NCBI RefSeq assembly: GCF_020171725.1
Contig: NZ_JAIVAJ010000007.1
Coordinates: 186,001 to 250,000 of the forward strand
DNA: 64,000 nucleotides
Source: Halobacillus litoralis
GTDB lineage: Bacteria; Bacillota; Bacilli; Bacillales; Halobacillaceae
Direction: 5' to 3'
Below the pieces are notes generated by a model. The model made no database searches. It saw only the letters and a program-made list of their open reading frames with translations, and was not told the origin of the DNA. Position numbers and translations under genes: made by a program. Of this stretch, positions 51,411-60,701 are shown in pieces; positions within the stretch are counted from its first letter, which is position 1; each line of letters starts with the position of its first letter.

Positions 51411-52334
51411 ATGTTTAAGCGGTTACTTGCACACTTACTAGATACATGGACATTTGTCATTATGTCTGACGCACGCTCTCGTATCTTTCAAATCAAGATT
51501 CCGAAAGCGCTCGGCTACTTCCTGCCTATGCTCATTCTCGGGCTCGGGACGGGATTGTATGTCACTTATCAGGAAGCGAATTCACTCGGGCTGCGGACGA
51601 GTCAGCTTAAGGAAGAGATTGCCGATAAAAAAGAAGAGCTCACTACCCTGCAGGATCATTATCAGGAGATTGCATCCCGCACAGAGGAAACGGAAGAAAA
51701 GATCCGGCAGCTGGCTTCCATTCAAGGCGCGATGAATCAGCTGGCGGAAGCGGCAAAGTCGAATGAGACGTTGGCGATCGGTGGCTCTGCGGAATTTACG
51801 AACTTCACTCCTGAAGATGGCATAGCGAACGATGAAGTGTCGGAGCTCTCGACCATTCAGGAAAACATTCCAACCCTCGTTCAAAACTACGAACAAACCA
51901 TTTCAGACCTCCAGGCGGTCCAGGAGGAGCTGGCCTCGATTCCGTCCATCTGGCCGACCGAAGCGAGACGGATCACATCGGTGTTCGGCAATCGGATCCA
52001 TCCTGTCACAGGAAGAACAAGCTCCCATGACGGGCTTGATATCGCAGGACCTTATGCCAGTGAAATCTACGCGGCGGCAGATGGACGGGTCACCTTCGCT
52101 GATTACAACGGCACGTACGGCAATATGGTCCGCATCAACCACCCGGGAGAGTACCAGACAAGCTACGGACACATGACAAGGCTTCATGTGGAGAGCGGCG
52201 ACGTCGTCGAGAAGGGCGATTTGATTGGCGAAATGGGCACGACGGGACGAAGTACGGGCGTCCACCTGCATTATGAAGTCCACAAAAACGGCAGAGCCGT
52301 GGATCCGGTACCTTATGTATTTATCGATCAATAA
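51411..52334 (+). CDS. M23-family peptidoglycan endopeptidase with membrane anchor and coiled coil
   Basis: A 307-residue protein: short N-terminal cytoplasmic part, one transmembrane helix (ALGYFLPMLILGLGTGLYVTY), a coiled coil of about 110 residues (LKEEIADKKEELTTLQDHY), then a LytM/M23 domain with the metal-binding SSHDGLDIAG and the catalytic VHLHYEVHKNG. It probably trims cross-links in the cell wall at a site set by the bactofilin next door. ATG 51411 with GGAGGACATT is the start; the ORF is open 13 codons before it. Confidence 0.88.
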   Translation: MFKRLLAHLLDTWTFVIMSDARSRIFQIKIPKALGYFLPMLILGLGTGLYVTYQEANSLGLRTSQLKEEIADKKEELTTLQDHYQEIASRTEETEEKIRQLASIQGAMNQLAEAAKSNETLAIGGSAEFTNFTPEDGIANDEVSELSTIQENIPTLVQNYEQTISDLQAVQEELASIPSIWPTEARRITSVFGNRIHPVTGRTSSHDGLDIAGPYASEIYAAADGRVTFADYNGTYGNMVRINHPGEYQTSYGHMTRLHVESGDVVEKGDLIGEMGTTGRSTGVHLHYEVHKNGRAVDPVPYVFIDQ

Positions 52335-52355
52335 TCTATGAAAAGGGGCATCCAG

Positions 52356-52751
52356 ATGTTTAACAAGAAACCACAAGTCGATTCCGTTGATACGATCATC
52401 GGAGCGGACACCACCTTAGAAGGAAAAATCCATTCCAAAACGAGCCTGCGCGTCGAAGGCAAAATCCATGGCGACGTTCACGTGGATGGCGATGTGACCG
52501 TCGGAAAGGAAGGCTCCCTCGATCATACCGTCTCTGCCCGCAACATTACGATTGCCGGTAGCATCGAAGGAACACTCGAAGCGTCCGAAAAACTCCACAT
52601 CCTTTCCTCTGGTCATTTCAAAGGCAAAGCGACTATGGGCTCGATTGAAATCGAAGAAGGCGCCACATTCGAAGGAGAAAGCGGCATGACCGCTCCACTG
52701 AAAGAAAAGACAAAGGCAAAACCTGAAGCTGTAAAAGAACAGCCACAGTAA
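52356..52751 (+). CDS. Bactofilin
   Basis: A 131-residue bactofilin with a right-handed beta-helix of about 90 residues (TIIGADTTLEGKIHSKTSLRVEGKIHGDVHVDGDVTVG) and a charged C-terminal tail (KEKTKAKPEAVKEQ). Bactofilins polymerise without nucleotide and position cell-wall enzymes; an adjacent M23 peptidase is a known pairing in H. pylori (Csd1/CcmA). AAAAGGGGC lies before ATG 52356, 21 bases after the peptidase stop. Confidence 0.9.
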   Translation: MFNKKPQVDSVDTIIGADTTLEGKIHSKTSLRVEGKIHGDVHVDGDVTVGKEGSLDHTVSARNITIAGSIEGTLEASEKLHILSSGHFKGKATMGSIEIEEGATFEGESGMTAPLKEKTKAKPEAVKEQPQ

Positions 52752-52798
52752 AAAGAAGACACAGAAAAGGAGCGTTCCTTCTCTGTGTCTTCTTTTAT
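52751..52798. terminator. Terminator after the bactofilin gene
   Basis: AAAAGAAGACACAGA/TCTGTGTCTTCTTTT, a 15-base perfect stem with a 16-base loop, between convergent genes. Confidence 0.92.
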
Positions 52799-52816
52799 TG
52801 TGGCCACCTGTCCAAG

Positions 52817-54289
52817 TCAGCTTGCAGACTTGCGGTCCAAGAGACGTCCCGTTCGTGTAAAGAACGTCCGTGGCCGCCCTACCTTCTTTTCCTGAGGCTG
52901 ACAGAACGCGTAATAATCCACTTTTTCGATATACGTAACGAGACGGATCACCGAAAACAGGAACGCACAAGTTGAACCGATGGAGAAGCTCAGTCCGTAT
53001 CCGTCATACCCAAGGGGTAGAAAAGCGATGGACAGCAAAAGGTTCAAACTGAAAAAGCAGATGGACGTGTACATCGCGCCTCGTCGATCATCGAAGTAAA
53101 GAAGAACAAGCGTAATGACGAGTACCATCGCATTGGAGAAGGCGCCAATGGTCGTAAAGCGGAAAATGGATATCAGTCTCGGATCCAGAAGAACCAGCGC
53201 ATTGATATACCCGATCGACAGGATAACCAACAGGCTGAACACACCTTGGTTACGAATCAATCGCTCCATTTCCTGCTTCAGCACCCGCTGCATCTTCGTT
53301 TTCGATTCGCGGATCTGTTTTAATGTACCTCCGTAGTTGATGTTCCCGTAGAACACCCGGTACCTTTCGTAAAAACGGGTTTCAACGGATACAACGAAAA
53401 TAATCATCGACGGGATAATCGTCAAATATGACCAGAAGATCGCCGTGTCGTAAATCCGGTGATACACAAACGTGTCCAACAGTACCGACCGTCCTTCTCC
53501 GAACCAGATCACCCAGTTGCATACCCAGATGCCCGTGTTGTAAAGAAAGCCTGTCCAGAACAAGGACGGGAAACGGTCGAAATAGCTGAGGTACTGGAAT
53601 TGATGATTCATCCCTCTTTCCCCGAAGGTAATGAACATCGACAACAACAGGCCGAACAGCGTGATGACCATCCCGCTCGTAAAGCCGAGCAGGAGCATGA
53701 AGCTGCTAGAGTGAGGTGGTGCGATGAATTGACTGGCATGCTGTCCGACCCAGACGACAAACCCGATCGCCACGACGGCACCGATCAGAAAGCTGTACGC
53801 TACTGCCTGATAGTTTTTCGCAGCACTCAGGAAGAGGAACATCACCCAAATCAGGTTAATCGTGATGAACAGCGCCAAAATGAGCATCTCATAAAGAAAC
53901 GGCAATTCAGAAATGAGGACGAAGACGCCCCACAACAAAGCGGTCAGGACAAGCGTCACTTTCGTCATTCCGATAAAAGTCCCGAACACTTCTGAAGATC
54001 TTTTTTGGTAAAATAGATCGGCGACATAACGGGTGACGACGAGCTGCTGGATGCCGAAGATGACTTGAGAAAAAATGAAGCAGTAGGAAACCGATAAGTT
54101 GAACAGCTCCCGCTCCTCCTGACTGAGGTCGGCAAAATGAGAGGTGATCCACTGGATCAAGGCAATCGTCGTGATGACGACAAGCCATGGACCGGCGGTG
54201 ACGAGACCCGCAAAGGCATAGGCCTTGAACCGGGAAGAAAAATAATCCTCCTGAAAGAGCTTCTGCAACCTAAACCCTATGCCCGCCAT
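52817..54289 (-). CDS. pelG: Pel polysaccharide transporter PelG
   Basis: A 490-residue membrane protein with about twelve spans, starting MAGIGFRLQKLFQEDYF, which is the PelG opening. It belongs to the MOP flippase-like group and is proposed to move the Pel chain through the membrane with PelD and PelE. The last gene of the pel operon; it overlaps pelF by 20 bases. There is no outer-membrane partner (pelB, pelC) in the cluster, as expected for a Gram-positive. Confidence 0.88.
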   Translation of the reverse strand: MAGIGFRLQKLFQEDYFSSRFKAYAFAGLVTAGPWLVVITTIALIQWITSHFADLSQEERELFNLSVSYCFIFSQVIFGIQQLVVTRYVADLFYQKRSSEVFGTFIGMTKVTLVLTALLWGVFVLISELPFLYEMLILALFITINLIWVMFLFLSAAKNYQAVAYSFLIGAVVAIGFVVWVGQHASQFIAPPHSSSFMLLLGFTSGMVITLFGLLLSMFITFGERGMNHQFQYLSYFDRFPSLFWTGFLYNTGIWVCNWVIWFGEGRSVLLDTFVYHRIYDTAIFWSYLTIIPSMIIFVVSVETRFYERYRVFYGNINYGGTLKQIRESKTKMQRVLKQEMERLIRNQGVFSLLVILSIGYINALVLLDPRLISIFRFTTIGAFSNAMVLVITLVLLYFDDRRGAMYTSICFFSLNLLLSIAFLPLGYDGYGLSFSIGSTCAFLFSVIRLVTYIEKVDYYAFCQPQEKKVGRPRTFFTRTGRLLDRKSAS

Positions 54290-55691
54290 ATGCCTCTCTC
54301 CTCTCTAGATACAGTTCCCTGTACTCCTCTATAAATTGATGCACCTGATAGAACTGCTCTGCACGACGCTGACCGTTTCTCCCGAACTTGACGGCTTCAT
54401 GCGGATGATCATAAAACCATTCACAGTACTGAGCGACTTGTTCAGGGTTAACGGGTGGTACGACAAACCCAGCCGGCCCGTAAGGATCATCTTCTCGTCC
54501 GTAAATCAGCTCTGCACAAGACCCTACATCGGTCGTAATCCAAGGGAGTCCTGCGGCCATTCCTTCCAATACCGCAAGCGGCTGTCCTTCGGAAATACTC
54601 GTTAACAGACAGAGGTCGAACTTCGGTAAGTATTCGATGATGTTCACTTTACCTGTTAAGAAAACAGCGGAGGACAAGCCGAGCTGTTCAATCATCTCCG
54701 TACATTCTGCCGCGTATTCTTCATCTTCATCCAGAGGTCCCATAATGTACATCTCAAATGGGACCCCTTTGTCCAGCAGCAGTTTGGCCGACTGGATCAT
54801 CGTCTTGATGTCCTTGATCGGAACGACTCGGACAATGGCTCCGATGACTAGATGACTGCGCTGGCTTCTGTCTTTTTCAACTAATGACAGACGATCGTAC
54901 TGAATGCCGTTCGGGATGATGCGGAGTTTCTCTTGATCCGCTCCGATATCGGCTTGTAGTTCGCTGTTTCGCTCAAACAGCGTGATCACATCATCCGCTT
55001 CCGCATAAGCCTGCCTCGACAGATGATGGAAAAATTGGATCCAGCGATTCTTGTAGTAATCCGCAATCCAGCCCGCCTGGAGGATCTCTTCTTCTCGTTC
55101 GCGCGAATAAATGCCGTGCTCGGTCAACAGGAACGGCACCTTCTGCTCGCGCTTGATGAACGAAGAAATCAAACCCGCATACCCTGTAGAGGCTGAATGA
55201 ATGAGATCCACTTCCGGGAAATCAAATTGCAGAAGCTCGATGACAGGCTTGAACATCCCCTGCCACATATAAAAATATTCAATGAATGACCCGGATTGCT
55301 GTTCTTCCTCGTAGCTTTGCTGGACAAGCTCCCAGAACAGGGTACTGGAAAAGAAAACATCCGTACTGCCGAGCTTCTGCCCCAGGACGTGAAGCGCTTC
55401 TGTGTCCGCTTTCTTGAACATCATCCAATCCGTAACCGCTTGCTGATCATTGGCTGTTAATGCCTCTTTTCGGCTGTGGGGTCTTTGTTTCATCGTAAGC
55501 GGAAGGGTCGTCACGCCCGTCACATTCGGTGGAAGCTCGTACCGGTACTCTTTGTCCGTCACTTCCTCAGGCGTGATGGCGATGATCTCAAACTGATGCT
55601 CCGGCATCTTCTGAATGATCATCTGTACCCAGCTTGCTACGCCTCCACTTACATAAGGGTAGCTCCCTTCTACGACCATGCCAATTTTCAT
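54270..55691 (-). CDS. pelF: Pel polysaccharide glycosyltransferase PelF
   Basis: A 473-residue GT4 enzyme. The N-terminal acceptor region EGSYPYVSGGVASWV is the PelF hallmark, and the catalytic E-x7-E is SEGQPLAVLEGMAAG near residue 380. It is expected to polymerise UDP-GalNAc/GlcNAc in the cytoplasm. It overlaps the deacetylase stop (ATGA) and pelG. Confidence 0.93.
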   Translation of the reverse strand: MKIGMVVEGSYPYVSGGVASWVQMIIQKMPEHQFEIIAITPEEVTDKEYRYELPPNVTGVTTLPLTMKQRPHSRKEALTANDQQAVTDWMMFKKADTEALHVLGQKLGSTDVFFSSTLFWELVQQSYEEEQQSGSFIEYFYMWQGMFKPVIELLQFDFPEVDLIHSASTGYAGLISSFIKREQKVPFLLTEHGIYSREREEEILQAGWIADYYKNRWIQFFHHLSRQAYAEADDVITLFERNSELQADIGADQEKLRIIPNGIQYDRLSLVEKDRSQRSHLVIGAIVRVVPIKDIKTMIQSAKLLLDKGVPFEMYIMGPLDEDEEYAAECTEMIEQLGLSSAVFLTGKVNIIEYLPKFDLCLLTSISEGQPLAVLEGMAAGLPWITTDVGSCAELIYGREDDPYGPAGFVVPPVNPEQVAQYCEWFYDHPHEAVKFGRNGQRRAEQFYQVHQFIEEYRELYLERREAYGGHRV

Positions 55692-57520
55692 GATTCTTCA
55701 CCCTTTACTTCAATCGTTGCTTCCGGTTCCGTCAAGGTGAGCAAGTATAAGCGATCACCGTAGGACTCCACCTTCCCGAACGAAAATTCTCCTGTATCGA
55801 TCGATTTTCCTTCCTCGACACGAATGAATAGATGGGAGGGCTCTACAATGCCTTCCCCTTTGATGACGATGTCCCCTTCTCGGTAAAATACATCAAGCTC
55901 TGATTGCTGGTACTGCACCATCTTTTTCGTGGCATTCGATTGGGTCATCGCTTCTAAATAGGGGTAGTTGCTTTGAATATGCTCACCGATTTCCCCGAGC
56001 TTGTCCCTCATACCTGTCCAGTTTTTACCGAGTGAGCGATAGCTGTCGAGCACATCATCAGGGTGTATAAAGTGAGCGAACACGCCCATGTTGGCGATCG
56101 CATCGGTCTGGAGGAAAGGATCATCCATTTCATCGATGTAACCGCTCGTAATCCGTGGGAAGTGATACAAGTCAGGGTACACTTCATCAAACTCATATTC
56201 CTGTACAAAACTGCCCGTCTCCCCACCAATGTATAACCCGGCAATCGTGCCCATTTCTGGCAGAGCCTCATGCAAAGCGTTAATTCCAGTTCGGTTCAAT
56301 ACGTTAGACGGTGGAACGTAGGTCTTTAATTCCTCTTCAGGAAAATAATAAGAGAAAGATTTTTGAACATCTTTCAACGCTTTCACCATTTGCTCCTGAT
56401 CCTCCCATGGACGATACCCAAGACCCGGATCAATCGGTTCATCCGCTGTTACAAGCGACTGGTGATTATAGCCGTGGAGCCCGATTTCCCCACCATTTTT
56501 CAATAATTTACGCCCGAAATACAACATCGGAAAACGCGAGACATCAAGGAGTGGTTCTCCTTCCAGTTCTGTGTCATCACGGTAAGTACCGATCATATAT
56601 CCGGTATAAGTGAAGTCATATTTCTCACCTAACTCCCTCATATCTTCCCACCACACATGGCTGTAAAAGTCTTTGACCGACATCCCGTATTCCGCCTCGA
56701 ACTCAGCAGATGTATTAAACGGTACAGGAGCCGGGAAGTCGTCGATATGCATGACTTTAATGGCAGCTTGAGCACTCACGAATGTTGGCGGCAGGAGCGA
56801 CATCGACTGCAGCAGCAGACCGCGGGAGTTCTTGTCCGCCACCGTTGTCGTATTCCAGAACAGCACCTTTCCTTCTCCGAAGCGATGCGTCCACATCAAC
56901 GGTTCACCCTCTGTCCTCAAGTACACTTCCGCGTTCTCAGAAAGGGTTACATCCGCAATACTGTGTGAGAAAAGCGTTGAAGAAGAAGGGAGATCGATGT
57001 ATCCCGGAAATAGTTCTTGTTCAAAGGTGATTCCAAAAATGTCATCCTTGAAATCTTCTACGTCGGTAAGTCCGATCAAGTCGTTCCATTCAGGGTTGAT
57101 AAAACGTCCGGCGATGAACAACCGCCCTCCCTGTTCGACAAATCGGCTCACCGCCTCTTTCGGCCATTCTCTTGAGTGCTCCCCTGCCAGAACAAGCACC
57201 GAGTAAGGTGACGGTTCCAGGCTTTCGATTTCTTCGACGGTAATAGCCTGGTGTGGGACCTTGGCGTAATCGAGCGAATACGTCAGGTTCTCAATAGCAC
57301 CTTCTGACAGCGCACTATCGTTTTGGTGGATGTAAATCATCAGCTCTTCCCCTTCAGCCGTGGTCTTTTCGGCTGTCATCGTCTCCACTTCCAAATTGGG
57401 GGAAGCTTGAGCTGACAGCCAGCGATGGAACTGCTCCACACGGACCAACTGAAGGAGAGCCACCATCCCGATTAAAAGAATGAATAGAAATAAGCTGAGT
57501 TGAATGGTTTGTTTCTTCAT
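55688..57520 (-). CDS. pelA: Membrane-anchored PelA-type polysaccharide deacetylase (DUF2194)
   Basis: A 610-residue protein with an N-terminal membrane anchor (LSLFLFILLIGMVALLQLV). A Rossmann-like segment (60-240) precedes the deacetylase core. The metal triad appears as HIDDF (Asp260/Asp261) and HGYNH (His349 and His353), as in PelA and NodB-like enzymes. It lacks the glycoside hydrolase domain of Pseudomonas PelA, as in the deacetylase-only PelA of Gram-positive pel operons. GGGGGGC precedes ATG 57520, which overlaps the pelE stop (ATGA). Confidence 0.85.
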   Translation of the reverse strand: MKKQTIQLSLFLFILLIGMVALLQLVRVEQFHRWLSAQASPNLEVETMTAEKTTAEGEELMIYIHQNDSALSEGAIENLTYSLDYAKVPHQAITVEEIESLEPSPYSVLVLAGEHSREWPKEAVSRFVEQGGRLFIAGRFINPEWNDLIGLTDVEDFKDDIFGITFEQELFPGYIDLPSSSTLFSHSIADVTLSENAEVYLRTEGEPLMWTHRFGEGKVLFWNTTTVADKNSRGLLLQSMSLLPPTFVSAQAAIKVMHIDDFPAPVPFNTSAEFEAEYGMSVKDFYSHVWWEDMRELGEKYDFTYTGYMIGTYRDDTELEGEPLLDVSRFPMLYFGRKLLKNGGEIGLHGYNHQSLVTADEPIDPGLGYRPWEDQEQMVKALKDVQKSFSYYFPEEELKTYVPPSNVLNRTGINALHEALPEMGTIAGLYIGGETGSFVQEYEFDEVYPDLYHFPRITSGYIDEMDDPFLQTDAIANMGVFAHFIHPDDVLDSYRSLGKNWTGMRDKLGEIGEHIQSNYPYLEAMTQSNATKKMVQYQQSELDVFYREGDIVIKGEGIVEPSHLFIRVEEGKSIDTGEFSFGKVESYGDRLYLLTLTEPEATIEVKGEES

Positions 57521-58446
57521 TGAACAGCCCCCCACATTTGATCGATGGTGAACTTCTGGTTAGCCGGAACCTTATCCTCCGGTACACGCTCGCGCATATC
57601 CGAAAGAATCGAGCGGATCCGCTGCCAGTCTTTTTGGTCATAATGATAACGGACCAAACTGAGATAGCCTTCTGAATCCGTCGGAAACAGCTCAATCAAG
57701 GATTCGAGCGTCTGAATCCCCTTCTCTGTCTGGCCGTTAGCCAGGTATGCTTCTCCGAGCATCTGATACAGCCACTTCTCCCGTATGCCGAAAGCGATGG
57801 CGTTTTCCATCCGCTGGACATAGTCCTCCATCAATCTCTTCCCTGCGGCCTGTTGCAACAGCCCGCTCTTTAAATACTGGTCATATACCTGCAGGAGCGG
57901 CAGCAGTGCTTCCGGACTTCCCGCGTCATATTCCCGTCTTTTCAGTTGAAGCTCTTTTTCAAAGGTATCGATGAGAAAATTCATCGTGGTCGCCGCGTAG
58001 TGAACGGTCTCAGAATCTGAATTGGCGAGTCCGAGTGAAAGATATTTCCCTTTGTCGACGATATTGGAATTGATCAGGCGAATAATCAGATCCTTGCGAT
58101 TCGACGTTGCCTGTTCAGAGAAAGCTTCACTGAACGGAAGAAGTTCATCGCTGACCCGGACTTCCTCACGAAGCTGTTCGAGCATCATCGGTTTGTAGGT
58201 GACGTACTCGTCATAGTCAGTCAGCATATCGTTCGTGCCCCACCTTTTCGAAACAAGCCAAACGATAAGACCGAACAGCTCTCCGATCAACGGGAGAAAC
58301 AGCGATACGACAACAATCCATTCCCAGGCGGACTGCTCCACTTCTTTCAACCTTTTCTTTACGACTGCGAAAACGATGAGTACGACAATCGCATGAATCA
58401 AATAAAACAGCCCGACCGAAAGCGGATGAAGCCATTCATTCAACAT
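57517..58446 (-). CDS. pelE: PelE-like membrane protein with TPR repeats
   Basis: A 309-residue protein: two membrane segments at the N-terminus (VGLFYLIHAIVVLIVFAVV and WIVVVSLFLPLIGELFGLIVWL) and a helical C-terminal region with TPR-like repeats (LYQMLGEAYLANGQTEKGIQTL, EGYLSLVRYHYDQKDWQRI). This is the PelE layout in the Gram-positive operon; PelE links PelD, PelF and PelG. ATG 58446 with AAGGTG is preferred to an ATG six codons upstream. It overlaps pelD by 11 bases. Confidence 0.75.
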   Translation of the reverse strand: MLNEWLHPLSVGLFYLIHAIVVLIVFAVVKKRLKEVEQSAWEWIVVVSLFLPLIGELFGLIVWLVSKRWGTNDMLTDYDEYVTYKPMMLEQLREEVRVSDELLPFSEAFSEQATSNRKDLIIRLINSNIVDKGKYLSLGLANSDSETVHYAATTMNFLIDTFEKELQLKRREYDAGSPEALLPLLQVYDQYLKSGLLQQAAGKRLMEDYVQRMENAIAFGIREKWLYQMLGEAYLANGQTEKGIQTLESLIELFPTDSEGYLSLVRYHYDQKDWQRIRSILSDMRERVPEDKVPANQKFTIDQMWGAVQ

Positions 58447-59671
58447 AGTGAACACCTTTTTCATTCAGATACTTCTGGATCCGGTTCTCCACGACAGACG
58501 CCTTCGACTCTTCTGTACCAGGAAGAAGGAAGAGGATTTGCTGGTTCTCTTCATCAAATCCAATCCTATCAATCTCACGGAGATAGGCTCGAAGAATGAC
58601 CTCTACTTCAAGCAGCGACATGTTTCCACTTCCATCGAACCCAAGTTGAATGATGCTGTAAGGTACGCCATACGTCTGGCTTCGCTTCTTCTGGATTTCC
58701 ACTTTATCGTAAAAGGCTTCTTTATAATAAATGCGTGTTCCTGGGTACATCAGACTCTCTTCTTCCTTCAACGCCACCTTATGAGCTTTTTCAAGCCGGT
58801 CGGACAGCCAGTCCAGAAGGATCGATAGAATTTGAATTTCATAACTCGTCAGCCGCGCGAAATCCATGTGGTCAATGAGCAGCACTTCCTTCACGACGCC
58901 TTTTGTCACGACGGGGCCGGCAAGCAGTGGGGCCCCCTCTTCATCCTGAACGGTCCTCAATGTAATCGTCTGATTCGTGAAAAGTCGTTGATACATTAAA
59001 GAATCCGAGTTGATGAAAATCGTTTGTGGGAATGTTTCTGTGCTTCCTTTCCGCACATAAAGCCTCATCGCATGTTGGGAAGAGTCCACGTGATAAAGAG
59101 CCACTTCCTTCGCCTGGAACAAGTCTGAAATGATGCGGATCGCTTCGTTCCGGATCAAGTCCGCGTTCGGCTGATCGAGCGATTTCCCCACTTCGTAGAT
59201 CCGTTTCAAGGAATACTCGCTTTCAAGCATCCGCTCCTGCATCGATTTCTGGGATTCCTCCATCATCTCCACTACTTCACGCATCTCTTTGTTTTCGTCC
59301 GATACTTCGTCATACGAATAGTGAAGCGACTCATACCGTTCCTTCGCACCCGTCCCATACATCCCGCCAATAATCGTTAATACGAGCAGGAATAGAAGTT
59401 CGATGTAATTCCCTTCGTCATAGAATAATAGAAAGACATCCCCTCCATTGAACGATTCATCAGCTACATAATAGAGCGTCGTGATGAAGAAGGTCAGCAA
59501 TCCAATGTTCAGCCCGTAACGAAGAGAAAATAGAAGGATAATAAAAATAAACGGGTTGAACAGCCACTCTGTAGCGTTCAGGGCGAACCATTGGTCGATC
59601 AAGCCGACGACAGAAACAATGATGATGAGCTCTACTATCTTTCGAATTGTACTGGTTTGTCTATAGATCAT
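58436..59671 (-). CDS. pelD: c-di-GMP receptor PelD (four-helix membrane domain, GAF, degenerate GGDEF)
   Basis: A 411-residue protein. Four membrane segments within residues 10-105, a linker helix (120-160), a GAF domain (about 160-295) and a degenerate GGDEF domain (300-411). The allosteric I-site R365-E-I-D368 is intact, exactly five residues before the active-site position, which is EENQQ (374-378) instead of GGDEF. So it should bind c-di-GMP but not make it, as in Pseudomonas and B. cereus PelD. ATG 59671 with GAGAGGTG is preferred over the longer frame. Confidence 0.9.
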   Translation of the reverse strand: MIYRQTSTIRKIVELIIIVSVVGLIDQWFALNATEWLFNPFIFIILLFSLRYGLNIGLLTFFITTLYYVADESFNGGDVFLLFYDEGNYIELLFLLVLTIIGGMYGTGAKERYESLHYSYDEVSDENKEMREVVEMMEESQKSMQERMLESEYSLKRIYEVGKSLDQPNADLIRNEAIRIISDLFQAKEVALYHVDSSQHAMRLYVRKGSTETFPQTIFINSDSLMYQRLFTNQTITLRTVQDEEGAPLLAGPVVTKGVVKEVLLIDHMDFARLTSYEIQILSILLDWLSDRLEKAHKVALKEEESLMYPGTRIYYKEAFYDKVEIQKKRSQTYGVPYSIIQLGFDGSGNMSLLEVEVILRAYLREIDRIGFDEENQQILFLLPGTEESKASVVENRIQKYLNEKGVHYVE

Positions 59672-59715
59672 GTGCATCACCTCTCGTAATACGTTAGAAA
59701 AATATGAAATCATGG

Positions 59716-59721
59716 TATACT
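59716..59721 (+). promoter_or_regulatory. -10 box of the GH114 gene
   Basis: TATACT with ATAAAAAG downstream, 34 bases before the TTG start. A TATACC on the opposite strand at the same place could serve pelD, but no clear -35 is seen for either. Confidence 0.3.
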
Positions 59722-59754
59722 ACTAATAAAAAGAACATCAGGAGGATCCTGCCT

Positions 59755-60600
59755 TTGAAAACCTTTATTCGTCTCAGCGTTATGTCTTCCCTCTTGCTAC
59801 TCAGCTCAGCCATTTTCTACGCCACCAAGCCGAACGCCACAGAACAAAGCCAGCTTCAGAAAGTGTATGACTACAAAATCTACTACGATTCCCCAACCCC
59901 TGACATTCTTGACAAAATGGGCAGCTACGACCTAGTCATCATTGAACCTGTCTTCTATTCACCAGACCAAATTGAACGAATCAGGGAACAAGGAACTCTC
60001 GTCTATGGCTATATCAATACGATGGAAGCCGATAATTGGAACACCTCCTTCATTGAGCAGCTGAACGAAGATGACTTCTTCCACCGGGACGGCAAGCGCG
60101 TCTACTACCCCCAGTGGGACTCCTATTTGACTGATATCACGTCTCCTCACTACCAGCAGGTCCTGCAGGCTGAAGTCGATAAGCAGATCATTTCAAAAAA
60201 CTTGGACGGCGTGTTTTTAGATACAGTGGGGAACATCGACAATGAACATAGTGACAATGCTGAGATTCTCTATGAGCAGCGACAGGGGATGGTCAGTTGG
60301 ATGGAAAGCGTTCAGGAACAGCACCCCGGCATATCTATGATTCAAAACTGGGGCTTCGACACGTTGACCACCTCGACGCATCCGTATGTAGAGGCGATCA
60401 TGTGGGAAAGCTTTCACTTCTCGAATCTGGTCGGCGACGAATGGGCCCACGATCAAATTTACAAACTGAGAAAAGCTCGTGAGGAACATGGCATTCAAGT
60501 CTTGACCGTCGCAAACGAAGAGAAAAAGCAAAGTGAAATGCTCTCCAGAGCGAACCGCTTCATCCATTATCATGATGTGGCGGGCTATAATGAGTGGTAA
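59755..60600 (+). CDS. GH114-like glycoside hydrolase, probable endo-alpha-1,4-polygalactosaminidase (PelA hydrolase-like)
   Basis: A 281-residue TIM-barrel enzyme with an N-terminal signal or anchor (VMSSLLLLSSAIFYATKP). Features: YDLVIIEPVF, LVYGYINTMEAD, the motif LDGVFLDTVGN (150-160) and IMWESF (Glu218) as an acid/base candidate. It corresponds to the hydrolase half of PelA. It is divergent from pelD, 84 bases away. TTG 59755 is the likely start, as AGGAGG (59740-59745) is 9 bases upstream; the ATG at 59704 lies before the RBS. Confidence 0.85.
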   Translation: MKTFIRLSVMSSLLLLSSAIFYATKPNATEQSQLQKVYDYKIYYDSPTPDILDKMGSYDLVIIEPVFYSPDQIERIREQGTLVYGYINTMEADNWNTSFIEQLNEDDFFHRDGKRVYYPQWDSYLTDITSPHYQQVLQAEVDKQIISKNLDGVFLDTVGNIDNEHSDNAEILYEQRQGMVSWMESVQEQHPGISMIQNWGFDTLTTSTHPYVEAIMWESFHFSNLVGDEWAHDQIYKLRKAREEHGIQVLTVANEEKKQSEMLSRANRFIHYHDVAGYNEW

Positions 60601-60631
60601 AAAAGGGATGACGCCATGTCATCCTTTTTTC
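60600..60631 (+). terminator. Terminator of the GH114 gene
   Basis: AAAAGGGATGAC/GTCATCCTTTTTT with a 5-base loop. Confidence 0.85.
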
Positions 60632-60701
60632 CTGTCTGGATTGATATTATTTTAGCAGATTATAGCAGATTTTTGCTGAAAAGTGTTCATTTATTTAAAA
60701 A

